Assembly: GCF_004799685.1 (NCBI RefSeq) | Contig: NZ_CP031311.1 | Coordinates: 1,178,001-1,242,000 of the forward strand | DNA length: 64,000 bases | Source of the DNA: Halobellus limi | GTDB lineage: Archaea > Halobacteriota > Halobacteria > Halobacteriales > Haloferacaceae | Direction: 5' to 3' | Shown: positions 34,212-43,124 of the stretch, in pieces | How positions within the stretch are numbered: the stretch's first letter is position 1 | How the letters are laid out: every line of letters starts with the position of its first letter | Program-made: the position numbers and the translations under genes | The notes under the pieces: generated by a model | What the model was told of the DNA's origin: nothing | What the model saw: only the letters and a program-made list of their open reading frames with translations | Database searches by the model: none

Positions 34212-34727
34212 ATGAACGAGGTCGAACCACTGTTCGCCCGGCCGCTCCTCCCGGTCGCGAACGAGGAGGACGCCGATCGAACGGCGAGGCTGGCGTTTCC
34301 GCACGTCGCCGCCGCGGGCGGTCGCGCGATAGTCACCCACGTGATCGAGAAGGCCGGCGGCGCGCCCGACAAGGCGCCGCTCGAACAGCGCGAGGAGATG
34401 GCCGAGTCGATCTTCGAGCGAGTGCGCTCGTCGGCCGAGGACGCCGGCGTCGACGTCGAGACTGAACTGCACTACGGCACCGACGTCGCCGACACGATCC
34501 TCGACGCCGCGGATGCGGTCGACGCGACGGCCATCGTTTTCACCCCGCGCGGCGGCAAGGCCTGGTGGGATATTTTCAGCGGCGACACCCGCGATGCGCT
34601 CACCACCGAGAGCGAGATTCCGGTCGTGGTGTTCCCGACACGCGAGCGCGCTGCTTCGTCGGACGTCGACGACGACTCGGACGCCTCAGACGACGTAACC
34701 GAATCCACGGGCGGTGACGGCGCGTGA
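34212..34727 (+). CDS. Universal stress protein-like, degenerate binding loop, 171 aa
   Basis: The ATG at 34212 starts MNEVEPLFARPLLPVANEED, a UspA fold beginning with a changed first strand. A longer open frame to 33996 is Arg/Gly-rich and unlikely. The usual GxxG nucleotide loop near IVFTPRGGKAWWDIFSGDTR is altered, so ATP binding is doubtful. The acidic tail (residues 143-171) is disordered. It lies 52 bases upstream of the permease-stress protein fusion and is probably cotranscribed with it. Confidence 0.75.
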   Translation: MNEVEPLFARPLLPVANEEDADRTARLAFPHVAAAGGRAIVTHVIEKAGGAPDKAPLEQREEMAESIFERVRSSAEDAGVDVETELHYGTDVADTILDAADAVDATAIVFTPRGGKAWWDIFSGDTRDALTTESEIPVVVFPTRERAASSDVDDDSDASDDVTESTGGDGA

Positions 34728-34779
34728 GCGGAGAGTGCTCCTCCCCCCTCACGTCTAGCCCACACGGAGGTGACTGCGC

Positions 34780-37032
34780 GTGAGCGGAGAGGAGGAACTC
34801 GCGAAGGACCTCGGTCCCCTCGCGGCGCTCACGATCGGCGTCGGCACGATGATCGGGGCCGGGATCTTCGTCCTCCCCGGCGAGGCCATCCTCCGATCCG
34901 GATCGTTCGCCTCCATCGCGTTCGTTCTCGGCGGCGTCATCGCGATGTTCACGGCGCTGTCGGCCAGCGAACTCGGGACGGCGATGCCGCGGTCCGGCGG
35001 GGCGTACTACTACGTCAATCACGCGCTCGGGCCGCTGCTCGGGTCGGTCGCCGGCTGGGCGAACTGGCTCGGTCTCGCGTTCGCCAGCGCGTTCTACATG
35101 GTCGGTTTCGGCCGCTACATCTCGCGGATTTTCGGCATCAGCGGCACGGTGGGGATCGGTCCGATCGGACTCGACATGGTGACCATCGCCGCGCTCGTCG
35201 GCGGGGCGTTCTTCGTCTTCGTCAACTACGTCGGCGCGAAGGAGACCGGTCGGCTCCAGAACGTCATCGTCCTCCTCCTGATCGCCATCCTGGCCGCGTT
35301 CACGCTGCTCGGAACGCTTCAGGCGGACCTGTCGAACCTCCCCGAACCCAGCACGGTCGGCGAGACCCTCGGCACGACCGGGTTCATCTTCGTCTCCTAC
35401 CTCGGGTTCGTCCAGATCACGAGCGTCGCAGAAGAGATCAAGGACCCGGGGAAGAACCTCCCGCGAGCGGTCATCGGGAGCGTCGTCCTCGTCACGGTCA
35501 TCTACGCGCTGGTTCTGGTCGTGATGAGCGCGGCCGTCCCGCAGGGATTCATCGCCGACCTCGTCACGGACGTCGCGCCCGGCGAGACCCAACCGATCGC
35601 CGTCGTCGAGGTCGGCCGCCAGGTTCAGGGCGCCCTGATGGGCGGCGCGCTGCTGTTCGGTGGGCTCCTCGCGACCGCCTCCAGCGCGAACGCCTCGATC
35701 CTCGCGTCCTCGCGGATCAACTTCGCGATGGGCCGGGACAAGATCGTCACGCCGTCGCTCAACGAGATCCACCCCCGGTTCGGGACGCCGTACCGGTCGA
35801 TCGCCATCACGGGCGGACTCATTCTGCTGTTCATCCTGGTGGGCGACATCGCGTTGCTTTCGGGAGCCGCCTCCGGGCTTCACCTCATCATCTACGGGCT
35901 CCTGAACATCGCGCTCATCGCGATGCGGTACATCGCTCCGGAGGACTACCAGCCGGACTTCACGGTGCCGCTCTTCCCCCTGTTGCCGATCCTGGGGACC
36001 GTGTTGTCGTTCGCGCTGTTGGCGTACGTCGAGTCGAGCGCTCGGCTGCTGTCGTTCGGCATCGCCGCCGCGGCCATCGTCTGGTATCTCCTCTACGCTC
36101 GCAGCAGGACCACGAAACAGGGGATTCTCGGGAAGTACATCCTCCACCGCTCCGAGCAGATGCCCGACGCCGCCGTCTCGGCTGCCACCTCCGTCCAGCC
36201 GGACGGCGGGGACTACCGCGTGATGGTCCCGCTCGCGAACCCCGAGCACGAGACCGATCTCATCACGCTCGCCAGCGCCGTCGCCAAGCAGCGGAACGGG
36301 ACCCTCGTCGCGGTGCACATCGAGAAGGTGCCGGATCAGACGGCGCTCGAATCGGCCCGCGAGAAACTGGACCTCTCGGCGTCCCACGACCTCCTCGAAC
36401 AGGCCCGCGGCGACGCCGAGACGTTCGACGTGCCGATCGAGACGCACACCGTGCTCTCACACCAGAGCTTCGAGGGCATCTTCGACGCCGCGAAGACGTA
36501 CGACGCCGACCTGACGGTGATGGGCTGGGGTCCCGACTCCCACGGCTCGCCGGGGCGCGCCGAGAGCGCGATCGACGAACTCGCCGCGTCGCTGCCGTGT
36601 GACTTCCTCGTCCTGAAGGACCGCGGCTTCGACCCCTCGGAGATCCTGCTGCCGACCGCCGGCGGTCCGGATTCGGAACTCTCGGCGGCCATCGCGAGTG
36701 CACTCCAGGGCGAATACGACGCCGAGGTGTCGCTGCTTCACGTCACCGACGACGAGGCGGCGGGCCGGGAGTTCCTCGAAGCGTGGGCGGCCGAGAACGG
36801 CCTTCCGGACGCGAACCTGATCGTCGAGTCCGGCGACGTCGAGGAAGCGATCGAACGGCACGCCGCCGACGCGTCGATGCTCGTCATCGGCGCGACGGAA
36901 CGCGGCCTCCTCTCGCGGCTCGCCCGCGGGACGCTCGTCTTGGACGTCCTCAACGAGGTCGAGTGCTCGGTGCTGCTCGCAGAAAAGAAGCGGAAGCGGA
37001 CGCTGTGGGAGCGGCTGTTCGGCAGTCGTTGA
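34780..37032 (+). CDS. APC permease fused to two universal stress domains, 750 aa
   Basis: Residues 1-450 hold 12 membrane helices. The first carries IGVGTMIGAGIFVLPGEAIL, the APC substrate-binding unwound helix. From about residue 480 two UspA-like domains follow: YRVMVPLANPEHETDLITLA with its end LTVMGWGPDSHG, then PSEILLPTAGGPDSELSAAI with IGATERGLLSRLARGTLV. The start is GTG. It probably imports an amino acid or cation-linked solute, with the stress domains sensing nucleotide. It follows the 34212 gene closely, suggesting one transcript. Confidence 0.9.
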   Translation: MSGEEELAKDLGPLAALTIGVGTMIGAGIFVLPGEAILRSGSFASIAFVLGGVIAMFTALSASELGTAMPRSGGAYYYVNHALGPLLGSVAGWANWLGLAFASAFYMVGFGRYISRIFGISGTVGIGPIGLDMVTIAALVGGAFFVFVNYVGAKETGRLQNVIVLLLIAILAAFTLLGTLQADLSNLPEPSTVGETLGTTGFIFVSYLGFVQITSVAEEIKDPGKNLPRAVIGSVVLVTVIYALVLVVMSAAVPQGFIADLVTDVAPGETQPIAVVEVGRQVQGALMGGALLFGGLLATASSANASILASSRINFAMGRDKIVTPSLNEIHPRFGTPYRSIAITGGLILLFILVGDIALLSGAASGLHLIIYGLLNIALIAMRYIAPEDYQPDFTVPLFPLLPILGTVLSFALLAYVESSARLLSFGIAAAAIVWYLLYARSRTTKQGILGKYILHRSEQMPDAAVSAATSVQPDGGDYRVMVPLANPEHETDLITLASAVAKQRNGTLVAVHIEKVPDQTALESAREKLDLSASHDLLEQARGDAETFDVPIETHTVLSHQSFEGIFDAAKTYDADLTVMGWGPDSHGSPGRAESAIDELAASLPCDFLVLKDRGFDPSEILLPTAGGPDSELSAAIASALQGEYDAEVSLLHVTDDEAAGREFLEAWAAENGLPDANLIVESGDVEEAIERHAADASMLVIGATERGLLSRLARGTLVLDVLNEVECSVLLAEKKRKRTLWERLFGSR

Positions 37033-37056
37033 CTCTAAACTAAAAAAGCCGACCCC

Positions 37057-37377
37057 TCAAGCTTCGTTCGCGTCGACGAACTGCTCTGCGCCCTCGTAGA
37101 ACCAGTAGTCGTTCTCGCGCATCGCGCGACCGACCGCCTTGTGGAACGCGACGAAGTCCTCGAACTCGTCGGGTTCGACGTGCTCGAAGATCTCCTCGAC
37201 GGAGACGACGCGCTCGTAGTCCAGTCGAACGGGGTGGTCGCCGTACTCCTCGACGAACTCGTCGCGGTCGAGCGGGAAGTCCTCCTCCTCGTCGACCTTC
37301 TTGGCGATCACCGCGTGGCCGTACTTGCGTCTGCCCTCGGAGCCCTCCTCGCCGTCGGGGTCGTGTGGCCAGTCCAT
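37057..37377 (-). CDS. DUF5785-like haloarchaeal protein, 106 aa
   Basis: The ATG complementary to 37375-37377 gives MDWPHDPDGEEGSEGRRKYG, the usual start of this haloarchaeal family. Charged acidic sequence (EEDFPLDRDEFVEEYGDHPV) and EFEDFVAFHKAVGRAMREND follow. An earlier in-frame ATG at 37437 adds 20 Arg-rich residues that look non-coding. The protein is small, soluble and acidic with no catalytic motif. Function unknown. Its upstream region leads into the tRNA-Ser repeat area. Confidence 0.75.
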   Translation of the reverse strand: MDWPHDPDGEEGSEGRRKYGHAVIAKKVDEEEDFPLDRDEFVEEYGDHPVRLDYERVVSVEEIFEHVEPDEFEDFVAFHKAVGRAMRENDYWFYEGAEQFVDANEA

Positions 37378-37492
37378 ACCCGCGTGTTGGGGAGCCACGG
37401 CAAAGCCGTTACGCATCTCTCGGCGGCGACGCTCCACAGTTTGGATCCCACCTGTTCCGACGATCGCGCTCGCTGTCGCTCGCGCATTCGAT

Positions 37493-37517
37493 ACGGTGGG
37501 ACTGGGATTTGAACCGG
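37493..37517 (-). repeat. Partial copy 1 of the tRNA-Ser(TGA) 3' end
   Basis: The block GGTGGGACTGGGATTTGAAC equals the T-arm and acceptor 3' part of the complete tRNA at 37774-37857. An inverted piece GCTCAAATCCCA follows about 55 bases on. It could be an old attachment site. Confidence 0.75.
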
Positions 37518-37639
37518 AGCCAGACGTGCTCGCTCGTTCCTCGCTGCGCGCGACTGGCAGGGCTCAAATCCCACTCGTTCCCGAGATGTTCGGTCACGTG
37601 TACGCCGCAGACGGGGCTGCGGCGCGAGTGATCCTCACA

Positions 37640-37666
37640 AAATGCGGTGGGACTGGGATTTGAACT
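37640..37666 (-). repeat. Partial copy 2 of the tRNA-Ser(TGA) 3' end
   Basis: The block ATGCGGTGGGACTGGGATTT plus GAAC is identical to the 37771-37794 region of the real tRNA, including three flanking bases. An inverted GCTCAAATCCCAGT follows near 37694. It lies 130 bases from the tRNA copy. Confidence 0.8.
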
Positions 37667-37773
37667 CACTCGCAAATCACAGATTTGCTCGCTGCTCAAA
37701 TCCCAGTGTGTCCGAAATAGTCACTCACGTGTCGCGAGCACATAGGGTGCTCGCGGGGGTTCGTGACAATATG

Positions 37774-37857
37774 CGGTGGGACTGGGATTTGAACCCAGGA
37801 ATCCGTGAGGATACCTGCTTTCAAGGCAGGCGCAATAGGCCGCTCTGCCATCCCACC
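37774..37857 (-). tRNA. tRNA-Ser (TGA)
   Basis: The acceptor GGTGGGA pairs with TCCCACC, the discriminator is G as expected for serine, the T arm is CTGGG/CCCAG and the anticodon loop CTTGAAA gives TGA. A long variable arm fits class II. Length is 84 bases; CCA is not encoded. Confidence 0.93.
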
Positions 37858-37920
37858 GCGCCCGGTACTTTCCGACCCGGCGTCTAAGACTTGTCGGTCG
37901 CTTCCGACCCGACTACCGGA

Positions 37921-38691
37921 TCACTCCCGGACGAGACGCAGATCGGCGTCCCCATCCGCGTCGCTGCCGACGACCGTCAGCCCGTGATCGACGACGAACT
38001 CCGCCGTCCGCTCGGGGACGACCCGACCGGCCTGCCAGCGGGCGCGGATCGTCGACACGAGCGTCGCAAGGTCCGAACCCGTCCGGACCGTCGGTTGCAT
38101 CTCCAGGAATCCGACGTCGCGGTCGGCGTCGTTCGCGCAGTCCACGAGCGTCTCCGCCTCGGGAGCGGCGAACGCGCCCGCGAAGTCGATCGTCGTCTTG
38201 AACCCCGCGTAGTAGACCCGGCCGTCCGTCGAGGGACCGAGCACCACGTCGTGCGTGCGGAGCTTCATCGCCGCGGAATCGATCGTCGACCGGAGCACGA
38301 ACGGCGCGTCGCCGCGGAGCACCGCGGCCGACTGCACGCCCTCCTCGCCGAGCAGGTGGCTCACCGTGTTGCCGGCACGCGCGGAGAACGTCGAGCCGAC
38401 CTGGACCTCGAAGCGCGCCGCCGTGGGATCGTCGAGGGCGTCCGCGGCGATCGATTTGAGCGCGTCCTCGGCGGACTCCTCGGGGTCGACCGCGGACTCC
38501 GGGAGGAGGTCGTCCGGTCGGTAGTTCACGAGCAGGTCGCCCCCGGAGCGCTCGACGGCGCGGAGGGTGTCCCGGAGCATCGCCTCCGAGAGCTCCGCGG
38601 CCTCCGACTGGGAAAGCGGGCTCGCCTCCGCGAGTCGCGGTAACGCGAGTCCCGGGCGCGGCGGGTCGGCCAAGACGGCGACGACGGTCAT
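37921..38691 (-). CDS. DUF2064-like GT-A fold protein, 256 aa
   Basis: MTVVAVLADPPRPGLALPRL opens a nucleotide-sugar-transferase-like fold related to DUF2064. The region VSHLLGEEGVQSAAVLRGDA followed by PFVLRSTIDSAAMKLRTHDV resembles the family's sugar-nucleotide core, and VLGPSTDGRVYYAGFK fits the GPxxDGGYxLxG-type motif in altered form. It could be a nucleotidyl- or glycosyltransferase, but the acceptor is unknown. It is the last gene of a minus-strand run behind the uracil-DNA glycosylase. Confidence 0.65.
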   Translation of the reverse strand: MTVVAVLADPPRPGLALPRLAEASPLSQSEAAELSEAMLRDTLRAVERSGGDLLVNYRPDDLLPESAVDPEESAEDALKSIAADALDDPTAARFEVQVGSTFSARAGNTVSHLLGEEGVQSAAVLRGDAPFVLRSTIDSAAMKLRTHDVVLGPSTDGRVYYAGFKTTIDFAGAFAAPEAETLVDCANDADRDVGFLEMQPTVRTGSDLATLVSTIRARWQAGRVVPERTAEFVVDHGLTVVGSDADGDADLRLVRE

Positions 38692-38823
38692 ACCTCCCCT
38701 CGGCCGCCGTCGCTCTTGAACCCGACGTTTTCGGACCCCGGCGGGCCCGGTTCTCGCGGACGCGACACCCTCGTCGTCGCAGACGCAACGCCGCCGACTC
38801 GGCCCCGTCTACCGGGTCGGCCG

Positions 38824-39459
38824 TCACCGACCGCGACGACCCTTCGTCTGCCGGTAGTCGCGAGAGAAGACGTTCTCCAGGAGGTGGTCGACGAACGCCT
38901 CGGTCTGCTCGTCGGTCTGACGCTCCAGGTCGACCATCGGTACGAGTTCGAAGCCTCGCCCTCTGATGGTCGTCGCGTGCGCGTTCGCGACGTCGACGTC
39001 GCCCGGCCGGTTCGTCGTGTAGTCCGTCGCGAGCGCGTCCAGCGTCCGCTGGCCGATCGGGACGATGATCTCGGGGTTGATCATCCGGATCTCGGCGTTG
39101 AGGTACGGCTCGCAGGTCCGAATCTCCTCGTCGGTCGGCCGCCGGTCGGGGTGGCGACAGCGCGTGAGGTACGTGAGAAAGGCGTTCTGTAGCTCGGGTT
39201 CGTCGGCGTCGGGCGGGGAGCGCGCGAACCCGAGGTCGCCGAGAACCCGCTGGAGGCGTTCGCCCGCCGCGTCGCCGGTGAACGGGACGCCGGACTCGTC
39301 GGCCCCGGCATGGGGTCGCTCGGCGACGAACAGGAACTCCCCGCCGACGTCGCCGTAGCCGTGGACGACGTTCGATCGGGCGTCACAGAGGCCCTCGCAG
39401 TTCCGACACTCCGCGTCCATACTGAACGGGTTCGCCAGGGAGTCCTGCTCGGCGTCCAT
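38824..39459 (-). CDS. Uracil-DNA glycosylase family protein, 211 aa
   Basis: Cys residues in DAECRNCEGLC suggest a Fe-S cluster as in family 4/5 enzymes. EFLFVAERPHAGADESGVPF with TGDAAGERLQRVLG is the family active-site region, and TYLTRCRHPDRRPTDEEIRT with IIVPIGQRTLDALA follow. It should remove uracil or related damaged bases from DNA. The N-terminus shows two near-identical starts (MDAEQD and, 13 codons on, MDAECR); the first was chosen. It starts 3 bases after the mrp stop, so the two are cotranscribed. Confidence 0.85.
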   Translation of the reverse strand: MDAEQDSLANPFSMDAECRNCEGLCDARSNVVHGYGDVGGEFLFVAERPHAGADESGVPFTGDAAGERLQRVLGDLGFARSPPDADEPELQNAFLTYLTRCRHPDRRPTDEEIRTCEPYLNAEIRMINPEIIVPIGQRTLDALATDYTTNRPGDVDVANAHATTIRGRGFELVPMVDLERQTDEQTEAFVDHLLENVFSRDYRQTKGRRGR

Positions 39460-39461
39460 AC

Positions 39462-40535
39462 TCACTCCTGCGGCGGCCGGCCGGCCGAGGCGTTCCGCCG
39501 CGAGGCCTCGCGTCGACGGACGACGCCGGCCATGTCGGCCGTGGTCTCGGTCGTCACGCGGAACGCGTCGGCCGTGTCGCCGTCGTCGAAGACGATCGGT
39601 TCGCCGCCGTCGCCGCCGTCTCGAACCGACGGGTCGAGCGGGATCGACCCGAGGAACGGCAGGTCGTTCTCCGCGGCGAACGCCTCGCCGCCGCCCGCCC
39701 CGAAGATGTCGTGGGTCGAGCCGCAGTCGGGACACCGGAACGACGCCATGTTCTCGACGATGCCGAGGACGTTCGTGTCGTGCTTGCCGAACATCTCAAG
39801 GCCCTTCCGGGCGTCGTCGACGGCGACGTCCTGGGGCGTCGTGACGATCACCGCGCCCGTGAGCGGGAGCGTCTGCAGGACGGTCAACTGGGTGTCGCCG
39901 GTGCCCGGGGGGAGGTCGAGCACGAGGTAGTCGAGGTCGCCCCACTCGACGTCCTCGACGAGTTGGGTGAGGAGCTGGTGGACCATCGGACCGCGCCAGA
40001 TCACCGGGTCGTCCTCGCCGACGAGGAACGCCATCGACATCAGTTTCACCCCGTACTTCTCGGGCGGGATGATCGTGTCCTCGCCCGTCGCCTGCGGAGC
40101 CTCGTCGGCGCCGACCATCCGCGGGACGTTCGGCCCGTAGACGTCGGCGTCGAACAGGCCGACGCGCGCGCCGAGTTCGGAGAGCCCCGCCGCGAGGTTG
40201 ACCGCGACGGTCGACTTGCCGACGCCGCCCTTCCCGCTCGCGACCGCGATCACGTTCTCGACGCCCGGGAGGACGTCCTCGTCGGCGTCGACCTCCGAGG
40301 GGATCCGCGCCGTGAGGTCGACCTCGTATCCGGTGTCCGAGAGCGCCTCGCGCACGTCGCTCGCGATCTCGGTCTCCGATGGGGAGTAGGGTGCACCCAA
40401 CGCGAGCGAGATCCGGACGGTTCCGGCGTCCTCGTCGACGTCGACGGCGTTGACGAGTCCGAGCGAGACGATGTCGTCGCCGAGATCGGGGTCCGTGACC
40501 GAGCGGAGGCGCTCGCGGACGGCTTCGTCGTTCAT
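39462..40535 (-). CDS. Mrp/NBP35-type Fe-S carrier ATPase, 357 aa
   Basis: An N-terminal MIP18-like domain (DUF59, residues 1-85) precedes the P-loop IAVASGKGGVGKSTVAVNLA. LFDADVYGPNVPRMVG and LDYLVLDLPPGTGDTQLTVL are the ATPase motifs. CPDCGSTHDIFG gives the bridging CxxC that holds a Fe-S cluster between subunits. It should assemble or carry Fe-S clusters. The ATG complementary to 40533-40535 begins the MIP18-like domain; a longer start adds 22 basic residues. Confidence 0.93.
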   Translation of the reverse strand: MNDEAVRERLRSVTDPDLGDDIVSLGLVNAVDVDEDAGTVRISLALGAPYSPSETEIASDVREALSDTGYEVDLTARIPSEVDADEDVLPGVENVIAVASGKGGVGKSTVAVNLAAGLSELGARVGLFDADVYGPNVPRMVGADEAPQATGEDTIIPPEKYGVKLMSMAFLVGEDDPVIWRGPMVHQLLTQLVEDVEWGDLDYLVLDLPPGTGDTQLTVLQTLPLTGAVIVTTPQDVAVDDARKGLEMFGKHDTNVLGIVENMASFRCPDCGSTHDIFGAGGGEAFAAENDLPFLGSIPLDPSVRDGGDGGEPIVFDDGDTADAFRVTTETTADMAGVVRRREASRRNASAGRPPQE

Positions 40536-40684
40536 ACTCCGAGGTCGGTGAGATCGGCGGATAAGGGTTTTGACCGGTTCCGTCGTCTTTTGCCGGTACA
40601 TTTCCGAAGAATGTAATTACAAACGGTTACGTTTCGGGCGGAGACGACGGCGAATTTATCTGCATCGCGACGAACTCTCGGATA

Positions 40685-41671
40685 ATGCTCGAAGACGACT
40701 TCGGGCGCGAGGTGTCCGGCGTTCGCGTCTCCCTGACGGACCGATGCAACTTCGACTGCGTCTACTGTCACAACGAAGGACTCGGCGACACTCGCGGCCC
40801 GATGGACCCACAGGACGACGAGATGACCGCCGACGAGATCGTGCGGTTCCTCGAGGTGGTCTCGGAGTTCGGCGTCCGGAAGGTGAAGTTCACCGGCGGC
40901 GAACCGATGCTGCGGGGCGACCTCGAAGAGATCATCGAACGGACCCCCGACTCGATGGAGGTGTCGCTGACGACGAACGGGACGTTCCTCCCCGGCCGCG
41001 CGGAGGACCTCAAAGCGGCGGGGCTCGAACGCGTCAACGTCTCTCAGGACGCCATCGACCCCGACGCGTTCGCGGAGATCACGAAGTCCGGCGCGTACGA
41101 GAAGGTCATCGAGGGCGTCGAGGCCGCCCTCGACGCCGGGCTCGACCCGGTGAAACTGAATATGGTCGTCTTCGAGCACACCGCCGGCTACGTCGAGGGA
41201 ATGGTCGACCACGTCGCGGAGAACTCCGGCCTCCAACTGCAGCTCATCGAGTATATGCCGGAGCTGACGGGGCGTCCCGAGTGGAACATCGACATCGAGC
41301 GCGTGCACGACTGGCTCGAAGAGAAGGCCGACCGCGTCGAGACCAGGGAGATGCACAACCGCCGGCGCTACTACGTCGGCGAGGACTCGGGCGAGGGCGG
41401 GATGGTCGAGATCGTCGACCCCGTCGAGAACCCGAACTTCTGCGCGAACTGCCACCGCGTTCGCGTCACCCACGAGGGCTACCTGAAGGGCTGTCTCAAC
41501 CGCAACGACGACCTGCGCTCGATGGGCGAGATGAGCCGAGAGGAGATCCGCGAGACGTTCCGCGAGACCGTCGCCAATCGGGTCCCCTATTACGGCGAAT
41601 ACATGGTCAAAGAGGAGGGCGAGTGGGTCGTCAACGACGACTACATCGACGCGCCGGTGACGCACTCCTGA
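40685..41671 (+). CDS. moaA: GTP 3',8-cyclase MoaA, 328 aa
   Basis: The radical SAM motif is in [16 protein letters not shown] (CxxxCxxC). [20 protein letters not shown] is the GGEP segment. The C-terminal Fe-S site [20 protein letters not shown] gives the second cysteine set. The enzyme makes the first intermediate of molybdenum cofactor. Its length fits. It is divergent from mrp with 149 bases between. A TATA-like GAATTTATC at about 40652-40660 lies 25-30 bases before the ATG, as for a leaderless transcript. Confidence 0.95.
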   Translation: MLEDDFGREVSGVRVSLTDRCNFDCVYCHNEGLGDTRGPMDPQDDEMTADEIVRFLEVVSEFGVRKVKFTGGEPMLRGDLEEIIERTPDSMEVSLTTNGTFLPGRAEDLKAAGLERVNVSQDAIDPDAFAEITKSGAYEKVIEGVEAALDAGLDPVKLNMVVFEHTAGYVEGMVDHVAENSGLQLQLIEYMPELTGRPEWNIDIERVHDWLEEKADRVETREMHNRRRYYVGEDSGEGGMVEIVDPVENPNFCANCHRVRVTHEGYLKGCLNRNDDLRSMGEMSREEIRETFRETVANRVPYYGEYMVKEEGEWVVNDDYIDAPVTHS

Positions 41672-41736
41672 CCGTCTTCTGCGAGCGCACGGACCGACAC
41701 CTAGGACCGCTTCTCTCCGCCGCCGACGCCAGTGTC

Positions 41737-41874
41737 GCTTTCCCGGAATCGTCGTAGTACTGCTTTCCCGGAATCGTCGTAGTACTCTTTCCCAGAATCG
41801 TCGTAGTACTGTCTCCCCCGAATCGCCGTCGTACTGCTTCCGTGGAATCGTACTGCTTCCCCGGAATCTCCGTG
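41737..41874. repeat. 25-bp tandem repeat, about six degenerate units
   Basis: The first two units are identical, built on CCCGGAATCGTCGTAGTACT. Later units change and the last two are shortened to about 20 bases. There are no spacers, so this is not CRISPR. It lies 66 bases past the moaA stop and fills the middle of the 315-base gap before the amidotransferase gene; nothing else is seen in this gap. Confidence 0.85.
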
Positions 41875-41986
41875 ATCTCTGCCGTCCGAACCGCGGTCGT
41901 GACGAGCCTCGCGACCGCCGATCGGTTGTGCGCGATAGTGAACATTCTAGACAATATTAAAGCGTCGTCGGTCCGTAGGGACGCGT

Positions 41987-42709
41987 ATGAGTGCACCCCA
42001 CATCGCCCTGTTCGACGCCTCGGTGGGCGAGACGCCGGCAGAGCGCAACGTCCGGCGCGAACTCGACGCGACGGTGACGGCGTTCAAAGTGAGCGAGGGC
42101 GAGTTCCCGGAGTGGCCCGGTGCGGACGGATCGTGGCCGTACGACGGCGTCGTCGTCTCCGGGTCGCAGACCGCCGTCTACGACGACGAGCCGTGGATGG
42201 AGACCCTGGGAGAACTGGTCGTGGACCTCCACGAGCTCGGCGTCCCGATGCTGGGCATCTGCTGGGGCCACCAGTTCCTCGCGCAGGAACTCGGCGGCTG
42301 CGTCGACGATATGGGCGAGTACGAACTCGGGTATCAGCGCATCGAACGCTACGACGACTCGCCGCTTTTCGCGTCGATGCCCGGCGAGTTCGTCGCCTTC
42401 GAGACGCACTCCGACGAGGTGCTGCGACTCCCGCCGGGCGCGGTCGAACTCGCCGGCAACGAGACGTCGTGTCAGGCCTTCTCGCTGGGGCCGACGTTCG
42501 GCGTGCAGTTCCACCCCGAGTACGACTTGGAGACGGTGCGGCAGGTCGTCGAGGGCAAGCGCGAGGAGGGCGTGCCCGCGGAGAGGGTAGAGGCGGTCCT
42601 GGCCGAGGCGACGCCGGAGCGACACGCCGAGACCGAGGCCGCGAAACGGGTCTTCGAGAACTTCCTGGCGGTCGTCGAGAGCGAGCCGATCGCCACGGCC
42701 GCGGAGTGA
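41987..42709 (+). CDS. Class I glutamine amidotransferase, 240 aa
   Basis: The nucleophile elbow is GVPMLGICWGHQFLAQELGG with Cys. The catalytic His is in GVQFHPEYDLETVRQVVEGK with a Glu two residues on. Early motif YDGVVVSGSQTAVYDDEPWM gives the fold. Such stand-alone proteins hydrolyse glutamine or gamma-glutamyl compounds, and some are GMP synthase-like. No synthetase partner is adjacent, so it may be a gamma-glutamyl peptidase. The upstream AT-rich stretch ATATTAAAGC near 41955 is a good promoter candidate. Confidence 0.88.
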   Translation: MSAPHIALFDASVGETPAERNVRRELDATVTAFKVSEGEFPEWPGADGSWPYDGVVVSGSQTAVYDDEPWMETLGELVVDLHELGVPMLGICWGHQFLAQELGGCVDDMGEYELGYQRIERYDDSPLFASMPGEFVAFETHSDEVLRLPPGAVELAGNETSCQAFSLGPTFGVQFHPEYDLETVRQVVEGKREEGVPAERVEAVLAEATPERHAETEAAKRVFENFLAVVESEPIATAAE

Positions 42710-42846
42710 ACCGGCGGTGACTGCCGGGCGCTTCGAGTCAGCGACGGCCGCTCGAACGCTCCGGTGACGAGGGTCTGACCGACCGATCGCGCTCCGCGGG
42801 CGCGAACGAGCGCCGAACTTTTGTCCGCCGCGGAGAGACGGAGCGT

Positions 42847-43053
42847 ATGCCCTCCGAGAAGGTCTGCCCGGACTGTGGGGAACCGCTGGAACGAATGGAG
42901 CTACAGGGGACTAACGCCCTCGGATCCCTGTCGATCGTTTCTCCCGCCGACGACGACGGGCTTCTGAGCGGAATCCGAGCGGACGAGATTCTCGGGCCGG
43001 TCCCGTACGTCTGCCCGGCCTGCCGACGGACGCTCCTGTACGCGGAGGAGTGA
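42847..43053 (+). CDS. Small zinc-ribbon protein, 68 aa
   Basis: CPDCGEPLERMEL near the start and VCPACRRTLLYAEE near the end give two CxxC pairs that make one zinc ribbon. The middle 35 residues are a flexible Gly/Asp-rich loop. The family is not recognised. It stands alone between the amidotransferase and the thioredoxin-like gene. Confidence 0.8.
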   Translation: MPSEKVCPDCGEPLERMELQGTNALGSLSIVSPADDDGLLSGIRADEILGPVPYVCPACRRTLLYAEE

Positions 43054-43124
43054 GGAGCGAGTCCGGAGCGCCGCGGTCTCGTGCTACGGTGCGTGAATGC
43101 GACGGTTCGGGCGTCGATTGCCGC

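Noticed and set aside
34780-36602. Alternative long frames over the permease-stress protein gene
   Set aside because: Frames on both strands are long only because of GC bias; the chosen frame has twelve helices and two UspA-like domains.
37493-37857. CRISPR-like spaced repeats
   Set aside because: The repeated block is the tRNA-Ser 3' end itself, spacing is about 130-150 bases and only three copies exist.
41737-41874. CRISPR array
   Set aside because: Units are contiguous without spacers and degrade steadily; no cas genes are near.
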